DNA of 64,000 nt from Argyresthia goedartella. Its lineage: Eukaryota; Arthropoda; Insecta; Lepidoptera; Argyresthiidae. The DNA lies in contig OX463816.1 of NCBI GenBank assembly GCA_949825045.1, forward strand, positions 20,781,243-20,845,242, read 5' to 3'. This document shows, one piece after another, positions 11,407 to 22,700 of this stretch; positions within the stretch are counted from its first letter, which is position 1; each line of letters starts with the position of its first letter. A program made the position numbers and the translations under genes. Under the pieces are notes generated by a model. That model ran no database searches, was not told where the DNA came from, and saw only the letters and a program-made list of their open reading frames with translations.

Positions 11407-12120
11407 AGGGAACATACCCATACTACGTGATCCCCCCCTAGGTGACCACCCGCAGTATATTTCAAGACCGACCCCCACCCCTCTAATTATCACGAAGTCA
11501 TTTATATTTTTGGAATCCTCACCTTTACGAAAAACTGAGGAGGCGCTTTTCTTAGTGACAATCCGAGAAAGTTCCTCGATTTTAACAGCGTGAGACGCTC
11601 CAGCACCCGAGGAACAGGAAAGTGAGGGATAGAGCTATGCGCTATATAAAGCTCCATCCCTCACTTTTCGCGACTGAACCCCCCACCCCCGCGCTCGGCA
11701 TGCTACGGGCGCAGCTCCTTTGGATTCCTTTTGTACTCATCCCTTAAAGACACCCAAAATTCATTTGTTTTTTTTTGTATCGCCTACGTTGACAATGAAT
11801 CCTTGTGACATTTAACAAATACATTGTCAAGCCGATCGTACAACGACATTAAATCACCACAAACTCTCGTCGATTTGCTTGACAACTGCACTGCACTGCA
11901 AACTGACAGTTTTCAATCAGCTGATGAAGATGTGTGTCAGTATTGACATATGTGGGTTTAAAGAGCGCTACCATATTTGAATATAGCTCGAAAAAGCGCG
12001 AGATTTCCCTAGAAGATTTGACTACGTGACGAAAACCTAAGCCCCCCCCCCCCCCGCCCGTGACCAAGCGTGGTATTTTAAGGCCCCCCTACGGGGTCAC
12101 GTAGTATGTGTACGTTCCCT
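11407..12120. mobile_element. Non-autonomous TIR element (~714 bp)
   Basis: The first 24 bases (AGGGAACATACCCATACTAC...) match the reverse complement of the last 24 at 22 positions. G/C homopolymer runs lie inside both arms (C tract 12042-12055). An internal hairpin at 11619-11667 pairs AAAGTGAGGGATAGAGCT with its near-complement. No transposase frame is present. A clear target duplication is not visible, so the superfamily is open. Confidence 0.7.
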
Positions 12121-13849
12121 AAGTAATTACTATTCAGCTGTCTTCTTACGGCATGGCAGCAAGTGAAGACGGCATGAAAGTAGCGTCTTCAAGACAAGAA
12201 ACTTTAGATCTTCTTACTTTGAAGACTAACAATTATATTTTACACAAGGGTCATAATGGAAATGCCTTCTTACCTAATGCTCTTCCAACGACGCTGCAAA
12301 ACACCAATAATAATAATTGTAATTGCATTTTATTGACACAATAAATTGAATTAAAACACTGGACATATATTAATTTACTGGATCCCTAATTGAAATCTTA
12401 GTGTTTACTAGTTACATATCTATTCTACTATCTAATCTTTTATTGTGGAAGTAAGTACTTAGTATCTACTGACGGGTTTCTGACGTGAAATCAGGGCCAA
12501 TCATTTATCAGTTATCCGATACTTACGATATGTATTGTCTACTCACAGCTGTATTCAAAATTTGCAGGCTCAGCGCCTGTCAGAACTCCTGATTCTTAGT
12601 AGTCACCATTTAAAGAGAAGGGGTAGAGAGAGCCAATAAGGCCATTGATAGCTGGTGTACAATTACAATATTGCGGTACCACCTGAATAACTAATGCAAG
12701 TAAAGCCTAATAAGGAAAACTACTACTGGGCGGCCACATAACTCCAGGCCTAGTGTTTACTATAATCACCATTTGACCAGATTTTCCGACGCTAACTAAT
12801 CGATTCACATGTAATGAAGGCTTACAGTACCAGTCGGTGAACCTGCCTTCAACGTTTACGCAGGTAATGGCGGGTGGCACAGACTGTGTGGCGATGGCAG
12901 TTGTACACTCAGCAACCGTTTTAAACTTCGCCAAGTTTGAATAAGGCAATGAGTTACAACTGTAATGGCTGAATGAAATGACCTGGAACTGGAATGAATA
13001 GATATATAGCTGGACACATATAGGTACCTACCACTCGCCCTTTATTTGATCGAAAGGGTTAAATTTCTATTATGATCATGTTCCACTTATGTTACTACCT
13101 GAACCTTTGGCTGACTGTACTTTGAATGATGGAAAAGTACCAAGAATCTGGCTGGGGAAGGTAGGAACAGGCGATAGTTGTTAATTTCTTGGTGGTATTA
13201 GCAGTATTCTGCGTCTTAGGAAAACATGTTTAAATACATATGTAAGTATATGATACCTACGTGACATGAAAAGACAGATAAATTCTCATCATCGCGACTC
13301 GTTCGATGACTATTGAGTTGACTCGATGAGAAATTGTACACAATGCCTAGGCACTGTATCGGATGCCGGGCCTCTTTAGTTAATATGTGAAATATTAATC
13401 TTTCTTTATTGCACATTGCCTAGGAATTCCAAAAATTTAATTAATTAAATTAATACATAAATCCTAAGGGTAAATAAAATAAGTTATATAACTTATGTAA
13501 ATAAAATAAATTATAAACTACTATTATACTATATACATAGGCATTATATACTACTATATAGTACCGCCACAGCAGAGATTACATAGTTGGGAGAGAAGTG
13601 GCGATAAATATGGAGACCATCAGTATAAAGAGGATATGAGGAAGACAGGACGTGCGAGATGGAGTTATTGAAAATCGAGAATATAGTAGTATATAGTATC
13701 GAGAATCGAGTATATAGAGAGTGGAGAAAGAATGCCACCTTGAGGGACGCCCGTAAAGAGGCCACCCCAATCAGTGGATGGTTCCTCAGACCTAATAAGC
13801 TGTTGATGATCCCTCAAATAATAAGCTGTTGATGATCCCTCCCTATGTT
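12121..13849. other. Intergenic, no gene supported
   Basis: Several short frames (12153-12344 plus, 12707-12949 minus, 13216-13416 minus) have no recognisable domain. 13430-13570 is a patchwork of short TAAATAAAATAA and ACTATATA repeats. Confidence 0.4.
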
Positions 13850-16060
13850 AGAAATTAAAATCTGTCTAATGGTATAAAAATTTTAGGCTGCTAGCTTTTG
13901 GAGGCGAATAATTCCAAATTACAACCGATATGCCAGATAATGACATCTCATATCAGGCATAAGGCTCTGTGTATTAAAATTTATTAATCCATCAAGATAT
14001 GTCAAATACTAGCCGTTTTTTGATAATGACATAACACACATGATGCTCTGTTTCATTAATATTATAAAACAACCTGTCAAAGAAGAATCAACGTATCATA
14101 ACGATCATTAATCAACAACGATAAAAGCCGTTCTGCGATATGTCAGAAATTAAAATCTGTCGAATGGTATAAAAATTTTAAGCTGCTAGCTTTTGGAGCT
14201 GAACAATGATATGATTTCATCTAGCATCTCGATTAAAAGTTGCCTGAATGCAGCTCCAAAGGCTAACAGCCTAACATGCCACCATTTGAATTTTTTACAT
14301 ATCGAAGAACGGCTATTCTTTAACATATCGTTGATTAATGATCCCTATGATGATTTGTATCATCATCATCATCTCGGTTGTAAGCTGGCAGTGTTTGGCT
14401 CCAAATGTCAGGAGCCTTAAATCATATCACCTGACAGATTTTAATGTCTGACATATCGAAGAACAGCTATTATTTGACATATTGTGGTTGATTAATTATT
14501 CTTATGACCTATAATATCATGCATCTCCGATGCATGTTGGCAGTATTCGGCTCCAAAAGCTATCAGCCGAAAAATCATACCACCGTACAGATTTTTTTAT
14601 AATAATACCTTGGACACCATATACACACATTGATCTAGCCCCAAACTAGGATTCCCTGTATCTTGGGTACTAGACAACGATACACATACTTATAAAGATA
14701 AATATTATACTTAGATAGATAAACAACCATGACTAGGGTACAAACATCCGTTCTCATCAAACAAATATTTGCCCCCACCGGGACTCGAACCCGGGACCCT
14801 TGGTTTCGTAGGCAGCGACACTGCCGACTCGGCCATTCGGGTCGTCTTTGACAGGTTGTTTTATAATATTAATGAAACAGAGCATCATGTGTGTTATGTC
14901 ATTATCTAAAAACGGCTAGTATTTGACATATCTTGATGGATTAATAAATTTTATTACACAGAGCCTTATGCCTGATATGAGATGTCATTATCTGGCATAT
15001 CGGTTGTAATTTGGAATTATTCGGCTCCAAAAGCTAGCAGCCTAAAATTTTTATACCATTCGACAGATTTTAATTTCTAACATATCGCAGAACGGCTTTT
15101 GTCGTTATTGATTAATGATCGTTATGACACAGAGTATCATGTCTGACATGTCATTATCTGGCATCTTGGTTGGAAGTTGGCATAATTCGGCTCAACAAGC
15201 TAGCGCATAAAATGTTTATGACATTCGACAGATTTTGATTGCTGACATATGGAGGCACGGCTATTCTTTAACATAACGTGGTTGATTAATATTTTTATGA
15301 CACAAATCATCATGCCTGATATGTCATTGATACCTTGGTTAAAAGTTGCCCGAATCCCGTCCCAAAGCAGCAGCCTGAAATTTCTATAGCAATTTTAATT
15401 ATAAATTTAATACAAAATTGCAGATTGAAATTTCTGACACATCGAAGAATGGCTATTCTTTGATATATCGTGGTTGATTAATGATATTTATAACACAGCA
15501 CATCATGTCTGATTTGATATTATCTTGCATCTTGGTTGGAAGTCTGCCGAATCCGGCTCCAAAAAGCTAGCAGCCTAAAATGGATATTATTGGATATACT
15601 ATTCGACAGCTTTTAATTTCTGTTACAACACATATTTTCGATATGTCGAAAATATCTGTTTTTCGACATATATCGTGGTTGATTAATAATTGTGATGACA
15701 CATAGTATCATGTCTGATAGATCCAGCAGCCTGAAATGTTTATAATGTTCGAAATACTGATACATTTTGACAAATCGTGGTTGATAAATAATCTTAATGT
15801 TACATCACGTTTGATTTGTGAATATCTTGAATATATGTAGGAAGTTGGCCGAATCCGGCCCCAAATGCCAGCAGCCTGAAATGTTTATAGCAGTCAACAT
15901 ATTTGAATTTCTGGCATATCGAAGAACGGCTAATCTTTCACATAACGTGGTTGAATAATTATATTTATGACAGAGAGTATCATTTCTGATATGATCTGGC
16001 ATATCGGTTGGAATTTGGCAGAATCCGACTCCAAAAGCTTTTCTACCGCTATATAGTTCG
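13850..16060. repeat. Array of degenerate ~165-190 bp monomers with an inverted segment
   Basis: At least nine diverged monomers carry in order TTTGACATATCGTGGTTGAT, TATGACACAGAGTATCATG, CTGATATGTCATTATCTGGC, GGCTCCAAAAGCTAGCAGCC and CGACAGATTTTAATTTCTGA. Starts are near 14325, 14477, 14930, 15100, 15268, 15460, 15659, 15766 and 15936. The segment 13850-14200 is in the opposite orientation and pairs with 14851-15110, so the array contains a ~240-bp inverted repeat around a SINE-bearing spacer. The array ends at about 16060. No coding capacity. Confidence 0.85.
14605..14846 (-). mobile_element. tRNA-derived SINE inside the monomer array
   Basis: On the minus strand the 5' end (14846 downward) is tRNA-like: an A-box region TGGCCGAGTCGG and a strong B box GGTTCGAGTCC (complement of 14781-14791). 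The body with TCTAGCCCCAAACTAGGATT follows. It interrupts a monomer. The tRNA-like part is a SINE head, not a tRNA gene: it lacks a foldable acceptor stem and is continuous with the SINE body. Confidence 0.8.
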
Positions 16061-16250
16061 ATATTTGAAATTGAAACAAAATACGTATTGCTTTAAAGCT
16101 AATAACATCCAATAGGTAATAAAAATAAAATATTTAATAAAACTAATAGTTTTTTTTCTCGGAACCCTCCAAGTTCTAGTTCAGCTCGCACTTGACGGTC
16201 TTTATAAATATACAGTATCTATCAAGCTGGCTTATTAAACCATTCAGTAC

Positions 16251-16342
16251 AGTGGTCCAATGTAGAGAAGAGGCAAAAAATGACGTTTGCTAAGTATATA
16301 TGTAAATATCTACAGTAATAAAGAACTTTGACTTTGACATAA
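16251..16342 (+). repeat. Short retro-repeat with TTTGAC tail, copy 1
   Basis: Shares ACAGTGGTCCAATGTAGAGA, GTTTGCTAAGTATAT and AATAAAGAACTTTGACTTTG with 38167-38256, about 90% identical by eye. The AATAAAG signal followed by short tail repeats marks a retrotransposed 3' end. Confidence 0.7.
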
Positions 16343-16787
16343 ATTTTAAATTTCTTAATTTGGTCGGATTTTCTTTGGCTGCTGGCTTTTGGCTGCTAAC
16401 TTCACTCCGGTGCTTTGAGACCCTAACCCCGGTAAGTGTTAATTTCAAATTGATAATTATACATTATACATTTTATCTTTAGTGAAATATATTTTCGTTT
16501 TAGATTCTTAGGACGGGCGGCAGATACCTATCCACTCAAGTGTCTCGACGTCGCCTGTAAAAATAAAACATTTTGGAAATAAATCTCAAATTGTCAGCTT
16601 GCTCAGGCAATATGTTATTCAGGCATTGCACATGGTATAGTTTCAGGAACGTTCTCATACAAGTGTTATTCCATGGCGGCGGGTTTGGTTGCTTGGTTCC
16701 TCAATCCTTATTTTCTGTTGTTGTTGTTAATTTTCAATACTACAGCGACATCGGAATCAGTAAGAATGTGTCCATAGAGTTCAAAAA
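16343..16787. other. Intergenic, no gene seen
   Basis: Contains GGCTGCTGGCTTTTGGCTGC and similar low-complexity stretches and a short plus-strand frame at 16573-16794 without recognisable content. Confidence 0.35.
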
Positions 16788-16980
16788 TTCATAATTCATA
16801 ATTATTTATTGCACAAAAATAATTCAAAAGACAAGATATACATTGAAATATAAATAAAGGCGAGCTTATCTCTAGTAAAAGATCTCTTCCAAGCAAGCAA
16901 GAGTACATAAATTAATAATTAAAAATTATTTATTGCACAAAAATAATTCAAATGTCAAGATAAACAGTTATACAAACTGC
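16788..16980 (-). repeat. Two adjacent LINE 3' ends (repeat C)
   Basis: 16788-16905 carries ATTCATAATTCATAATTATT, ATTGCACAAAAATAATTC and AAAGGCGAGCTTATCTCTAG. A second shorter copy restarts at about 16925. The orientation (T-rich start) places the poly(A)/AATAAA side to the left, i.e. minus strand. Same 3' end at 41131 (plus), 43401, 50930 (plus, degraded) and 58238. Confidence 0.75.
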
Positions 16981-17500
16981 TTTGCACTTCGCTTGCGAGA
17001 AAATGAAACAATGGCATGGCATACAAATGATCGTAAAACAACAATCATAAAACAGCAACCGAATGACATGACAAAATGACAAGAGCGTCCCGCCAATTTT
17101 CTTTTTTATTTTGTTTTTAATTTTCGACATGTGACATTAGACTAAGGTACTTCATACTGCCAAGTTATTTTATGGTTTGATACGTTTTTAAATAATAATT
17201 GACTTCTATTCATCGCTATACTGTGCTTCTATTTCATCTATTTTAATAATTTAGTACTAACAGAAAACAGGAATGTGAAATTTATTAAAGCAAATCACCT
17301 AAAATAACAAGTTTATTCTACGAAGTGTTATTATGCGTGTGGCTGTTAGGTCTGATTATCTCAGCCTGTAAAGCAATTTTACTTTGTGCACTAGAACCTA
17401 AGACTAGAACATAAAAGTGACATTTTGTGCAGCGTACATCCAGCACAAACACGAACTTTGCGAGCACGAGAAGTGAAATACTTAGTACATTTCTTACGAG
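16981..17500. other. AT-rich intergenic DNA
   Basis: No gene or recognised repeat apart from short frames without motifs. Confidence 0.35.
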
Positions 17501-17504
17501 TTCG

Positions 17505-17587
17505 CAAAGGCTTATATTTACGAACCGAGAAGTTTATGGCACGAGCCGAAGGCGAGGGTCGTAGAGAAGTTCGTATAGAAGCCTTTT
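17505..17587. repeat. Short hairpin with GAGCCGAAGGCGAG loop
   Basis: Arm AAAGGCTTATATTTACGAAC (17506-17525) pairs with GTTCGTATAGAAGCCTTTT (17569-17587). The loop contains CACGAGCCGAAGGCGAGGG, comparable with the loops at 17760, 30205 and 46586. Confidence 0.65.
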
Positions 17588-17679
17588 CGAACGATTTACG
17601 AACATAATTTTTCCACCTGAGAACCCAAAATCAAGCAGCAAAGGTGCTATTTGGGGTTAGAAGGCGGAAATATTTATTT

Positions 17680-17862
17680 GTGTCACAAGGGAGCAAAATG
17701 ATGTATTTACGGCGAGGGCGGTACATTGAATTCAGAGTGAAGGGAAGGGTTCTACGATAGAATCGTGAGCGAAGCGAGGGATTCTAAGTTAGAATCCTGA
17801 GCGTAACGAAGGATTCAAGCGTTAACGCCCATGACGAAAATAATTTTGCTCCTGAGTGACAC
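17680..17862. repeat. Foldback element with GAGCGAAGCGAGG core
   Basis: Left arm GTGTCACAAGGGAGCAAAAT (17680) is complementary to ATTTTGCTCCTGAGTGACAC ending 17862. The interior has GTGAGCGAAGCGAGGGATTC and a related inverted/direct copy CCTGAGCGTAACGAAGGATT. Confidence 0.7.
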
Positions 17863-18365
17863 ATTCAACTTTTCACACCGACTATGAGGAAAATTTCAAT
17901 TGCTCTAAAAAATTAAATAACTATACTTTGAATTACACTTTTACCACTTTTACGGTAATCGAACAACGTAAACATTTTTTTTATTATAATGATGGATTGT
18001 GAAGGATTAGGGAAAGGTCACCACAGATAAAATATTCCTGTGTACTTTTACTATTGTGTAAAAATAATCGAATCGAATATTACAATGGTTTCGGATATCA
18101 ATATTCATTATATCACAATAACAGTCATCGATAGTTTTGATTTCAGTAAAACATATAATTTATTGTAACATTTTTTTTTAATATTACGAAAAATTCATAA
18201 ATTTTGATATAACGTTGTTAACGTTAAAACTTGAACCATGTTCGTTTTTAATCGACTACGTCATCTTTGTCGATTGTAATGTAATTTCATAATTACATTC
18301 TATTATTTTAATCTGTGTTCAATTGGCACATTGCGTAAAAGCTGCATGCCAATGAATAAATTAAA
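17863..18365. other. AT-rich intergenic DNA
   Basis: No gene or recognised repeat. Confidence 0.4.
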
Positions 18366-18776
18366 TAAAAAAACCGGTCAAGTGTGAGTCTAAATCGCGC
18401 ACGAAGGGTTCCGTACCACCGTTCAATGGAAGCGATGGTGTGGAGTGAATAGTTTGGATTTTACACAGCAAAATATTGTTTACAAAGTTATTGGTGCGGT
18501 TACTTTCACACTCCATGTACGTAACCAGGTGCATCCATAAGTTTGTATGTGGTATTGAAAGAATTGTTGTATGGGAGCCCCCTAAATATTTCTTTTATCC
18601 TGTTTTTTAGTATTTGTTGTTATAGCGGCAACAGAAATACATTATCTGTGAAAATTTCAACTCTCTAGCTAGCTAGGTTCTTGAGATACAGCCTGGTGAC
18701 AGACGGACGGACGGACGGACAGCGAAGTCTTAGTAATAGGGTTCCGTTCTTACCCGTTGGGTACGGAACCCTAAAA
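18366..18776 (+). repeat. Repeat A, near full length (left arm of a foldback)
   Basis: Begins AAAACCGGTCAAGTGTGAGT, contains GAAGGGTTCCGTACCACCGT, CCTGTTTTTTAGTATTTGTT and the GGAC run (about 18705-18720), and ends GGGTACGGAACCCTAAAAAG. It lies head-to-head with 19073-19485. No coding capacity. Confidence 0.85.
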
Positions 18777-19072
18777 AGTAGCTTGAACAGAAAAGTAGCA
18801 TTTTGCTCCCTCTCGTCGGCGGAGCAAAACTTACTTTTCCGAATGAAAGGTGTGAAAAAGTATTTTTTCATAAAAGGTTCCAGCGGCAGCTTGAAATTTT
18901 TCTGATGGTCTGTTACAATTTTTACTTTCGTGGTGTCTAGCAAAAATATGCAACAACCGATGGCGATTTGTAAGACCTGATGACGTCAGCCAGAATTTGG
19001 ATCTCGACGTCTTTATTCATAGCTGTGGAGTATGTTCCAAGACATCATAAAACCAACTATAATATTGTCATC

Positions 19073-19485
19073 CTTTTTAGGGTTCCGTACCCGAAGGGTT
19101 CCAAACGGGACCCTATTACTAAGACTCCGCTGTCCGTCCGTCCGTCTGTCACCAGGCTGTATCTCACGAACCGTGATAGTTAGACAGTTGAAATTTTCAC
19201 AGATGATGTATTTATGTTGCCGCTATAACAACAAATACTAAAAAACAGGATAAAAGAAATATTTAAGGGGGCTCCCATACAACAATTCTTTCAATACCAC
19301 ATACAAACTTATGGATGCACCTGGTTACGTACATGGAGTGTGAAAGTAACCGCACCAATAACTTTGTAAACAATATTTTGCTGTGTAAAATCCAAACTAT
19401 TCACTCCACACCATCGATCGCTTCCATTGAACGGTGGTACGGAACCCTTCGTGCGCGATTTAGACTCGCACTTGACCGGTTTTTA
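19073..19485 (-). repeat. Repeat A, near full length (right arm of a foldback)
   Basis: The reverse complement of the copy at 18366-18776 with only scattered differences, starting CTTTTTAGGGTTCCGTACCC and ending GACTCGCACTTGACCGG. The 296-bp spacer between the arms is unique in this window. Confidence 0.85.
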
Positions 19486-19706
19486 TTATTTACCTTAACC
19501 TAATGTACGGTGATGTTTACTGAAGAATTACTTAGAAATTCCACATACTCGTGACTTCAAAATCATGTGGTGTAATGTGAGCTAACATAGCTATAATTGA
19601 TACTTTGGTAAATGCTAAGCGAGCATTGCTAATAGTAGGGGTGGTTTGTAATGATTTAAAATTCTACTGCTATTATCTTATGTGCCAATTATTGCATAAA
19701 ATCTAG

Positions 19707-22700
19707 CTAGTTCTTGAGAGAAAAACAGCAGACATTTCTTTTTAATTTAATTTTCTTGTGTGCCAGGATTTCCACTGCCAACATCGCAAGAGCAGCAATG
19801 ACTCCATATGCCAGAACCAACAGGGCTGGATAGCAGTCCACCATGCTCACTGATATGAAATTGGCGCCTCTTCCCGAGCATTTAGGCCGCTTTTCGTATA
19901 TCAAGAGGTTCTCCCGACTTTGCAGGCCATGTTCATGGATGCGTTTGAACCTGGGAAAGAACAAATTCTTAGGAAAATGGATCTTTGACACCCGAAGTTA
20001 AATTTAAATTAATGAGAATTGTTGCAAAACCTTACCCAATTTTGTACATCTCCTTATAAGGTGTGTATTTCCGGACGGCTAACCAAGGGTCAATCATTTG
20101 TAAATACTCTATCTCTTTGAGTCCACATTTCTCACCCTCGTAAAAATATTTTCCGACAAGCTTATATCCGACACCAGTTTCCATGTGGAAAGCGAATAAA
20201 CCCTGAAATATGAGGTTTGAGAGAAGTAACAAAGACTTAGAAGGCAATAAGTTTAAAATCTAAAACCCCACGACAAAAAAATAGCTCTTTAAAGAGTATG
20301 AAACCTATAAACAAATGGGCTCTCATAATCTTCTAACGATTCGCCTTTATATAAGCAATGCAGTGAGCAAGAGCTAGTAAAATTATATATATTTGGAATA
20401 TGCTAATTAATCCCTTTCATTCCTACCTTATTTTTGAAATGAAAAAATGAAAAGACGAACAAACATACATACTCCTTTTGGCTTCGCCGCAGTCGGGTAA
20501 AAATTGTTCGTTCTCCGAAAATGCCGTGTTAGTCAGTCATCATAAATGAATAATTATGCAGTTATACCTACCTTTCTGATATCTTTAACACCCTCCTCTA
20601 ATGACATGAATCGCGGCTTTTCCCCTGGTGGAGCCACTTTTTTCAGATAAATTGCTCTTCTCACCCTTTCGGTTGATGCCTTTAATAACAATAATAAATA
20701 AAGTGAGAAATTTGCTGATCATTTTCAATGGTAGCAATGTATCATCATCGTACTACTGTGTAGGAAGCAGGAAATATTACGCTTCAAAAAAGTATGCGAA
20801 TCGAACCGACGGTAACTCTTTTGAACAGTGACTTAAGGATAATTTTATCTGAACTCGAAAACTTTTTCACTCTGGTATTAATTCCTGCTAGAGCCACTGG
20901 TCCTTAACATCTTAAAGCATTCACATACACATGTCGCTCATACTAAAATCGTCTTACTCTTACCGCAAAGTAATATCGATTGTACACAGTGTCATGTACA
21001 CCAAACTTGATCCTTGAGTTCAGTAGATCTTCAAGAGTACGTATTTGTGAAGAGCTTGACTGCAGCAATGCTACGATGTTGGCAGAATACGACGTGTAGA
21101 GAAACATAAGCGCGAGAAATAGTACCAACATCACCACTCGGCCTAGCGATCCTGAAGAGTAGTTGTGAGATGGAGTTCCACAGGGCTAAATCATTGGTCC
21201 CACATGTAAGCCAGCATTATTATAATTCTGTAGCTGTATATTTATGGTATTATGGTACCTATTAAGCTATGTTTATTACCTTTTAGTTCAGCTGGACTTC
21301 CTTGCTGACAAATTGCCCCGAGAAGCAATATCGCAATGTCGCTTACCTTGTCTCTCAATACTCCGGGGCTTCTCATCCTCTGTAAATTAGAACATTTGTT
21401 AGAGTTTAGACCATAAATACTATAATATCATAATAATCGTTTTGACACATAAAAAGGTGAGCTTTACAGAAGGATTGGTGTGTTTGACATATTGACAGAT
21501 TTTAACAACAACCTGAAATAATAACGGTACGCTATAAACAAATCAGTATTGGGTATTTACCTGCTCATATTTATCGGCATTTTTCTTCCATTCCCAAATA
21601 GTGACTGCTGTCAGCCCAATTAACAATAGGAATACTAACGCAATGGAACAGTACCAGACAGAAGTTCGGAAAGAGAGTAGAAAGAGATTGTTCTCATAGG
21701 AGAGCTTTGGTTGTTGGAACACGAACTTGGACCGGGTCGATGTCGGACTGGCTATAAATTCGACGATCGACTGGCGTTCTTGCGTGAAGAACATTGGAGA
21801 GCCTGAAAAATATCCTGATTAAAATAGCCTTAGCCTAAAGGCATTCTAAAGAGAATAAAATGAAGACACAAGACTTTAGGAAGTAGCGACGAAGAGCGGT
21901 ATAAGATTTCATCTCTGGATCTCGGAAACTTTCCTCAAGAGCCACACAGGTCATATAGTAAAAGCAAACATGTACCCTAGAATCGGGGCTTCACCCCTGG
22001 TGGAGCCACTTTTTTCAGATAAATTGCTCTTCTCACGCTTTCGGTTATTATAAGAATAACAATAATAAAGTGAGAAGTTTGCTGATCTGTTGTTGATCAA
22101 ATTCAATGGTAGCAATGTATCATCATCGTACTACTGTGTAGGAAGCAGGAAATATTACGCTTCGAAAAAATATGCGAATCGAACCGTCGGTAACTCTTTT
22201 CAACCTAAACTCAGTAAGTAGCTTTTCCAAAAACGCACCTCCTATTTCCACTTCCTCACGAACCAGTTCACCCGTCATTCCATTCCAAGTCCCATTGATG
22301 AGGTAGCCCCACGAGTTGACGAACTCGTGCCTTCTTCCTGCGTTGAGGAAGTCCAGCACATGGTTCGTGGTGGCAAAGTTTACCTTTGTTATTGTATCGA
22401 TGTGGTCGTTTCTGGAAAATTTGTTTAACAGTTCCAGTAGGAGACTCCGATATCGCCAGTATATACACTCCAAAAAAAAATATGTATATCGTTGAATTTA
22501 AAAGAGAACTTTTTAGTAGCTTTTTTCGCTGTTTCTGGTTCCCACGTATCCTAGTGTGTGGCCAGAAGTAATGTATGTGCCCTTATGTAAATGGTTTGTT
22601 ATGAGATCGGGTTCATGCTACTAAATATCATCATAATACTAGAAAATTGATTGAATGAAAAAATACGTTATTTGATGATACTTCACATTCCATCCCCCAT

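Noticed and set aside
12707..12949. 80-codon minus-strand frame with spaced cysteines
   Set aside because: Weakly resembles a secreted domain, but there is no signal peptide, splice site or recognisable motif to support it.
14770..14846. Possible tRNA gene (good B box)
   Set aside because: It is the head of a SINE: continuous with the SINE body, inserted in a repeat monomer, and without a foldable acceptor stem.
13850..16060. CRISPR-like regular repeats
   Set aside because: Units are ~165-190 bp, diverged and contiguous without unique spacers, in a eukaryotic genome; this is a monomer array.
18366..19485. LTR retrotransposon with two LTRs
   Set aside because: The two copies are inverted, not direct, and the 296-bp spacer has no coding or primer-binding site.
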